Shown here piece by piece: positions 5,819-9,365 of a stretch of DNA of 9,365 nucleotides; position 1 is the stretch's first letter, and every line of letters begins with the position of its first letter. Below the pieces are notes generated by a model that made no database searches, was not told the origin of the DNA, and saw nothing but the letters and a program-made list of their open reading frames with translations. The stretch lies in NCBI GenBank assembly GCA_002315235.1, contig DCGK01000098.1, positions 1-9,365 of the forward strand, in the 5' to 3' direction. Position numbers and translations under genes: made by a program. This stretch comes from Ruminococcus sp. UBA1780. GTDB lineage: Bacteria; Bacillota; Clostridia; Oscillospirales; Ruminococcaceae.

Positions 5819-6901
5819 ATGCAAAAAAATGAAAACTCGAACAGTTCAGCTTCACAGATAATTGGTTTAGCTGTCTATACCGTTGCATACCTTGCAATAT
5901 GGTACTTTTTAACATTTAAACTTCAGAGCATTATGGGAATGGGTAGTGCAGCCGGAGGGCCACCGGCCGGTGTTGCCGGAGGCCCTCCGGGAGGAGCTCC
6001 GGGCGGTGCGGCAGCTGAAGGTGCAGCTGCGGCGGCTGCAGCTGCGGGAACGGCAGCTGAAATGGCAAGAAAATCTGCAATAATGTCTGCTACTTCAGGC
6101 GTACTCAGTCAGATTCAGGTACTTCTTTCTGCATTTATCGTTCTCGGAGCACCTAAAAAAGGCTTCATCAACGCAATTGTAGTCAACCTTATCAGTCTTG
6201 CAACATGTATCATCAAGGTTGTTGCTCTTGATCAGATTTCAAGCCTTCCGGGCGCAATCATTCCTGCATCAACAATTATCCTTGTTTCAATTATTACCGC
6301 GTTCTCTACAAGACTGTCACTCAAGAATGCCGAGCTTTCAAAGAACTATGAACAGCTCATGGATACCAACCGCATAATCAGGGAAAAAGACGAAAAGCTT
6401 TCATACCTTGCTTATTATGATATCCTTACAAGTCTTCCTAACAGACACCTTTTCATCGAAAAAATTGATGAAACAATTGTAAACAACAACAACATGCCGT
6501 TTACAGTTGTTCTTGCAGATATTGATAACTTCAAGATGATCAACAACACTTACGGAAGCTCTTCCGGTGACGTTCTTCTTGCTACATATGCTGAAAAGTT
6601 CAAGACTATCTGCGGTGATTCCGTGTTCCTTGGAAGAATCGGAGGAAACGAATACGGATTTATTCTTCAGGGCAACATGTCAGAAGCAAACATTCTTAAC
6701 TTTATCGAAAAAATCCAGAACGTTCTTTCAGAACCTGTTCAGATTGGCAGTGACATTATCTCAGCTACTGCAAGCTACGGTATTGCATCATATCCGAACA
6801 ATGCTGTATCATCCTCAGATATTCTCAACTGTGTAAACAGTGCAGTTTCATATGCTAAGTCAAACGGCAAGAACCGTCCTTGCTTCTATGAACAGTACTG
6901 A
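5819..6901 (+). CDS. Membrane GGDEF protein with degenerate active site (GGNEY) and Ala/Gly/Pro-rich insert
   Basis: The protein has 360 residues. A membrane segment (about 13-33) is followed by a low-complexity Gly/Pro then Ala-rich insert (42-80), three further hydrophobic segments (about 96-112, 116-137, 143-163), a short polar helix (165-195) and a GGDEF domain (about 199-360). GGDEF domains normally condense two GTP to c-di-GMP. The first metal ligand is present (D234 in ADIDNFK), as are guanine contacts N242 and D251. The signature is GGNEY (275-279), so the second metal ligand is Asn277 in place of Asp/Glu. The RxxD inhibitory site is absent, and the usual Arg of the AKxxGR motif is Lys351. 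Loss of a metal ligand predicts no or weak synthesis, so a GTP-binding or regulatory role is more likely; this is inferred. A homologue follows 17 nt downstream and shares its promoter. Confidence 0.9.
   Translation: MQKNENSNSSASQIIGLAVYTVAYLAIWYFLTFKLQSIMGMGSAAGGPPAGVAGGPPGGAPGGAAAEGAAAAAAAAGTAAEMARKSAIMSATSGVLSQIQVLLSAFIVLGAPKKGFINAIVVNLISLATCIIKVVALDQISSLPGAIIPASTIILVSIITAFSTRLSLKNAELSKNYEQLMDTNRIIREKDEKLSYLAYYDILTSLPNRHLFIEKIDETIVNNNNMPFTVVLADIDNFKMINNTYGSSSGDVLLATYAEKFKTICGDSVFLGRIGGNEYGFILQGNMSEANILNFIEKIQNVLSEPVQIGSDIISATASYGIASYPNNAVSSSDILNCVNSAVSYAKSNGKNRPCFYEQY
5952..5990 (+). repeat. GC-rich inverted repeat within the first GGDEF gene
   Basis: CCGGAGGGCC (5952-5961) and GGCCCTCCGG (5981-5990) are perfect complements separated by 19 nt, which themselves include the palindrome ACCGGCCGGT (5962-5971). 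The block encodes the Gly/Pro part of the low-complexity insert and stands out from AT-rich surroundings. In mRNA it could form a very stable stem about 130 nt into the coding region. Confidence 0.7.
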
Positions 6902-6918
6902 TATAACGGAGGTCATAT

Positions 6919-7845
6919 ATGAACAATAAGGAAATACGTGGAAACAAATCAGTATTTGATATACCAGGTCCTGTTATATACGCTGTTATCTTTATTCTGG
7001 TAACAATTCTTCAGCCAAAAATCGGTACTATCGGTCATGGCGAAGGACAGTTCCTTCAGGGTATATGTTCACAGCTTCTGCTGCTTTTCTCTGCCTTTGT
7101 TGTAGTAGCATTTCCTAAATACGGCTACTATGCGGCAGTTATCGCCAATCTTTTCTCAGTAGGCGCAACAATGGCTGCTATTTCAAGAAACGGCATGTCA
7201 AACGCAGTTACAGGTCTTCTTTCAGCAGTTGCATCAATTATCCTTGTAACAATAATCTTCATCTTCTACAGAAGGATAATCAGGAACAACGAAGAACTTC
7301 TCAACGCAAACCAGGTTCTTAAGGACAAGGATGAAAAGCTCACTTACCTTGCATACTATGATATTCTTACAAGTCTTCCTAACAGACAGCTTTTCATCGA
7401 AAGGATTGATGAGGCAATCACTTCATCAGCTCCGTTTACCGTAATCTCAGCCAATATTGATAATTTTAAAAATATCAACAATGAGCTTGGAAACAACGCG
7501 GGCGATGCAGTTCTCTGCTCATATTCCAAGAAGCTCAAGAAGCTTTGCGGCGATACAATCTTTCTCGCAAGAATCAATGGTGACGAGTTTGGTTTTATCC
7601 TTTACGGCAAAGAATCCGAATCAGAAATTCTTAATTATGTAGACACAGTAAAGGAAGTTATTTCTGAACCAATCAAATTCAATGATGTAAAGATTAATAT
7701 CACAATGAGCTTTGGTATTGCTCTCTATCCGGTTAATGCAACAGACTCAACAGAAATGCTTAAGTGTGTAAGCAGCGCACTTGCAGTTGCCAAGGCAAAC
7801 GGCAAAAACACACAGTACTTCTTCAACAATATGATGAGAAGATAA
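6919..7845 (+). CDS. Membrane GGDEF protein with DxD metal ligand lost (NGDEF)
   Basis: The 308-residue protein is a tandem paralogue of the preceding gene product, sharing the YLAYYDILTSLPNR entry to the GGDEF domain, but lacking the Ala/Gly/Pro insert. Hydrophobic segments lie at about 17-32, 49-65, 70-87 and 97-117, followed by a short polar helix and a GGDEF domain from about 147. The signature is NGDEF (220-224), so the metal-binding D222 is kept and the first Gly is Asn. However, the other metal ligand, Asp of the DxD motif, is Asn179 (SANIDNFK). Guanine-contact residues N187 and D196 remain; the RxxD site is absent and Lys296 replaces the usual Arg. It is probably impaired as a diguanylate cyclase. 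ATG 6919 has GGAGG six nt upstream, and a strong hairpin terminator follows. A joint signalling role with its neighbour is likely but inferred. Confidence 0.9.
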   Translation: MNNKEIRGNKSVFDIPGPVIYAVIFILVTILQPKIGTIGHGEGQFLQGICSQLLLLFSAFVVVAFPKYGYYAAVIANLFSVGATMAAISRNGMSNAVTGLLSAVASIILVTIIFIFYRRIIRNNEELLNANQVLKDKDEKLTYLAYYDILTSLPNRQLFIERIDEAITSSAPFTVISANIDNFKNINNELGNNAGDAVLCSYSKKLKKLCGDTIFLARINGDEFGFILYGKESESEILNYVDTVKEVISEPIKFNDVKINITMSFGIALYPVNATDSTEMLKCVSSALAVAKANGKNTQYFFNNMMRR

Positions 7846-7860
7846 TAAAACATATTTTTT

Positions 7861-7894
7861 CAGAATAAAGCTAAGGTTTCTTAGCTTTATTCTG
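7861..7894 (+). terminator. Terminator of the GGDEF gene pair
   Basis: A perfect 15-bp inverted repeat (7861-7875 with 7880-7894) has a GTTT loop and begins 15 nt after the stop codon. It is followed by ATTTATTAAT, a weak U-tract. The stem is AU-rich apart from its GC pairs near the loop, so readthrough into the next gene is possible. Confidence 0.78.
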
Positions 7895-8024
7895 ATTTAT
7901 TAATCAGTCAATAAACGGACCGTAATAATGCTCAGCTTCAGTCTTGTTTCCTGCACAACCACAGGATATCCCTGAGTTGTTATTAGGTCGGTAGTATATA
8001 AATAACGAAAGGACTCTGTCTCTT
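7895..8024 (+). promoter_or_regulatory. Gap before the deaminase-like gene, with an imperfect dyad
   Basis: The 130 nt between terminator and start codon hold a 24-bp dyad at 7956-7979: CAAC, four unpaired bases, the palindrome GGATATCC, four unpaired bases, GTTG. A TATAAA-like -10 lies at 7997-8002, but no -35 sits at proper spacing, so a separate promoter is only possible. AAAGGA (8008-8013) is the likely ribosome site, with a longish 11-nt spacing. Confidence 0.35.
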
Positions 8025-9275
8025 ATGGAAATTTCAAAATTATATGAGATTGCTGCTGAAAAGCTTGAAAAAGCCATTGAAGTATGCGGCAAAAACAAGA
8101 TGAATCTTTCTTCACTTACTGTTATTTCTGCTTCTTCCGGAAATCTTTACAGCGGAATAAACTGGAAAACTCTGAACGATAGTTTCGAAGAAGAATTAAC
8201 AAGCTCTGAAGATGAAGCAATTGTAAAAATGATTCTTGCAGGCGAAACAGCAATAGAAAGCATAGTTACACTTGATCCGGAATCAAAGCTTCCTGTTAAT
8301 CCATGCCAGTCATGTCTTGAGCTTATTCTTAAAATCAATACAGCAAATGCAGGATGTAACGTTCTTTCCGGTAAAAACTCAAAGGTCATTCTTACTTCTC
8401 TGAACAGTGAAATCGCAAAGTTCGCAGCAGAGCTTATTCCGGCTGAATCTGTTTCTCCTGCTGCAGTCAGCGAAGACAGGAATGATACTCAGCAGCCTCA
8501 GAATGCTCAGAGCAGTAACGCATCTGATGAGTCATCAGTACCTGAGGGAACTGCTGCACAGACAGGAATCGATGCTTCAGGCCTTCAGATGATTTTCGAT
8601 GACTGGGAATCATCAGGAGAAGCAGTTGACACATCAAACAGCAAACCGTTTAACGCAAGTTCACTCACCAGCACTCAGGCTGATCAGGCTGAAGTTGTTA
8701 ATCAGGTACAGAACATGGCTAACAACAACGGCTATCCTCAGCAGAACGGTATGTACGGCAATGGAATGAATGGTATGAACGGTCAGCCTATGAACGGTAT
8801 GTACCAGCAGCAGAACGGCGGTATGTATCAGCAGCAGGCCATGTATGGTCAGCAGCCTATGAACGGTATGTACGGTCAGCCTATGAATGGTATGTACGGC
8901 CAGCCTATGAACGGCATGTACCAGCAGCAGAACGGCGGACGTACAAGTCTTTACCTTAATACTCCTCAGCAAAATCCGGGAGCTCCTCAGCAGCCGAACA
9001 ACATGTACAGTAATATGCCGGGAGCAGGCACTACTTCAACATACAGAAGCAAGCTTCAGGCTCCTGTTTCACACTCTGTAGCCAACACTCAGTCAGTTTC
9101 AGTATACGGAACAAATATAAGCGAGGGCGACAACAATGCGATTTTTAAAGACAGACTCAACAACATTCTTAATTCAGGCTCCTCTTCAAAATCTGAAGAA
9201 TCCGACAAGATGGATGTGATAATGTCTGCAAGGGAAAAGAAGAACGCAGCTAAAAAGGACGCTAAAAAGAAGTAA
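8025..9275 (+). CDS. Degenerate cytidine-deaminase-like domain fused to a repeat-rich disordered tail
   Basis: The protein has 416 residues. Residues 1-142 follow a cytidine deaminase from end to end: GNLYSGINWKTLN (39-51) matches the G.vytGvNiENas strand, SSEDEAIVKMILAG (60-73) matches CAER.AI.KAI.EG, PCQSC (93-97) supplies PCxxC, and VILTSLNSEI...AELIP (121-139) matches the closing strand and ELLP. The catalytic Glu (E62) and Cys94/Cys97 are kept, but the first zinc ligand, normally Cys or His, is Ser60. Normal deamination is therefore doubtful. Residues 145-230 are polar with an acidic patch (FDDWESSGE, 191-199). Residues 241-305 are Gly/Gln/Asn/Met/Pro/Tyr repeats, and the end is Lys-rich (405-416). 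No signal peptide or membrane segment is visible. It follows the GGDEF terminator in the same direction. The function is unknown: it could be a nucleoside-binding scaffold. The domain match is strong; the role is inferred. Confidence 0.85.
   Translation: MEISKLYEIAAEKLEKAIEVCGKNKMNLSSLTVISASSGNLYSGINWKTLNDSFEEELTSSEDEAIVKMILAGETAIESIVTLDPESKLPVNPCQSCLELILKINTANAGCNVLSGKNSKVILTSLNSEIAKFAAELIPAESVSPAAVSEDRNDTQQPQNAQSSNASDESSVPEGTAAQTGIDASGLQMIFDDWESSGEAVDTSNSKPFNASSLTSTQADQAEVVNQVQNMANNNGYPQQNGMYGNGMNGMNGQPMNGMYQQQNGGMYQQQAMYGQQPMNGMYGQPMNGMYGQPMNGMYQQQNGGRTSLYLNTPQQNPGAPQQPNNMYSNMPGAGTTSTYRSKLQAPVSHSVANTQSVSVYGTNISEGDNNAIFKDRLNNILNSGSSSKSEESDKMDVIMSAREKKNAAKKDAKKK
8745..8939 (+). repeat. In-frame tandem repeats encoding GMYGQPMN-type units
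   Basis: The DNA encodes repeating NGMYGQPM and NGMYQQQNGG blocks. The longest repeat is a 42-nt unit at 8781-8822 that recurs at 8898-8939 with only two synonymous differences, and 24-nt units lie between them. Such near-identity points to recent duplication or slippage, so copy number probably varies between strains. All unit lengths are multiples of three, keeping the frame. Confidence 0.88.
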
Positions 9276-9365
9276 AATGCTTAACTCGTTTATTCAGTAC
9301 GTTTACTGTAATCTCTGAAATAAACAGGCAGCACATCAAAGTTTAAGGAAACACTGATTAAGTCT
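9276..9365. other. Downstream region without a visible gene
   Basis: The last 90 nt hold no supported gene. An imperfect hairpin (9288-9297 with 9315-9325, one bulge, 17-nt loop) follows the stop codon but lacks a U-tract, so it is at best a weak terminator. Confidence 0.5.

Noticed and set aside
7977..8002. Promoter for the deaminase-like gene (TTGTTA with TATAAA)
   Set aside because: The spacing is about 14 nt, too short for a normal sigma-A promoter, so it is not listed as a separate promoter.
7904..8098. Minus-strand 64-codon frame across the gap and the start of the deaminase-like gene
   Set aside because: It overlaps a well-supported gene in antisense, has no good ribosome site and matches no family I know.
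8661..8972. Minus-strand 103-codon frame rich in His, Thr, Val and Leu repeats
   Set aside because: It is the antisense reading of the in-frame plus-strand repeats; the repetitive composition follows from that.
9276..9365. Possible insertion-sequence end or terminator at the right edge
   Set aside because: The hairpin is imperfect without a U-tract, and no transposase or matching inverted repeat is visible in the window.

Overview
The window looks like chromosomal DNA of a moderately AT-rich Gram-positive Clostridia member, most like a gut or rumen Ruminococcus or another Oscillospirales genus. This placement is an inference from gene types (tandem M42 peptidases, an aluminium-resistance-type PLP lyase, an ACT-HTH protein beside hom), strong AGGAGG-like ribosome sites and TTGACA/TATAAT promoters. 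No rRNA, tRNA, CRISPR array, prophage or complete insertion sequence is visible.

Left part, minus strand (3564 to 1): a tightly packed operon transcribed leftward from a sigma-A promoter at 3536-3564. In order it encodes two paralogous M42 metallo-aminopeptidases, a GNAT acetyltransferase and the N-terminal half of a PLP-dependent lyase of the aluminium-resistance/methionine gamma-lyase-like family, cut by the window edge. Genes abut, overlap by 4 nt or lie 11 nt apart. The theme appears to be peptide and amino-acid turnover. A large imperfect hairpin lies in the 5' leader.

Middle part, minus strand (5570 to 3577): an ACT-domain protein with an HTH-like N-terminus (UPF0735/PheB type), then homoserine dehydrogenase (hom), ended by a clean intrinsic terminator. 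The 152-nt gap before hom holds overlapping, mutually exclusive hairpins that suggest a regulatory leader. The transcript starts at a near-perfect promoter with an inverted repeat just downstream of the start point.

Right part, plus strand (5706 to 9275): a second consensus promoter, divergent from the first, drives two tandem, homologous membrane GGDEF proteins. Both are degenerate, and in complementary ways: the first keeps the DxD metal-ligand aspartate but has GGNEY for GGDEF, while the second keeps GDEF but has lost the DxD aspartate to Asn. Neither has an RxxD inhibitory site. A 15-bp hairpin terminator follows. Next is a 416-residue protein whose first ~140 residues match a complete cytidine-deaminase fold with one zinc ligand replaced by Ser. 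It continues into a long disordered tail with Gly/Gln/Asn/Met/Pro/Tyr repeats and a Lys-rich end.

The most unusual part is 5.7-9.3 kb: three neighbouring proteins related to nucleotide-handling enzymes, each missing catalytic metal ligands and each joined to membrane segments or low-complexity sequence. They may form a nucleotide-sensing module, but that link is inferred from proximity only.
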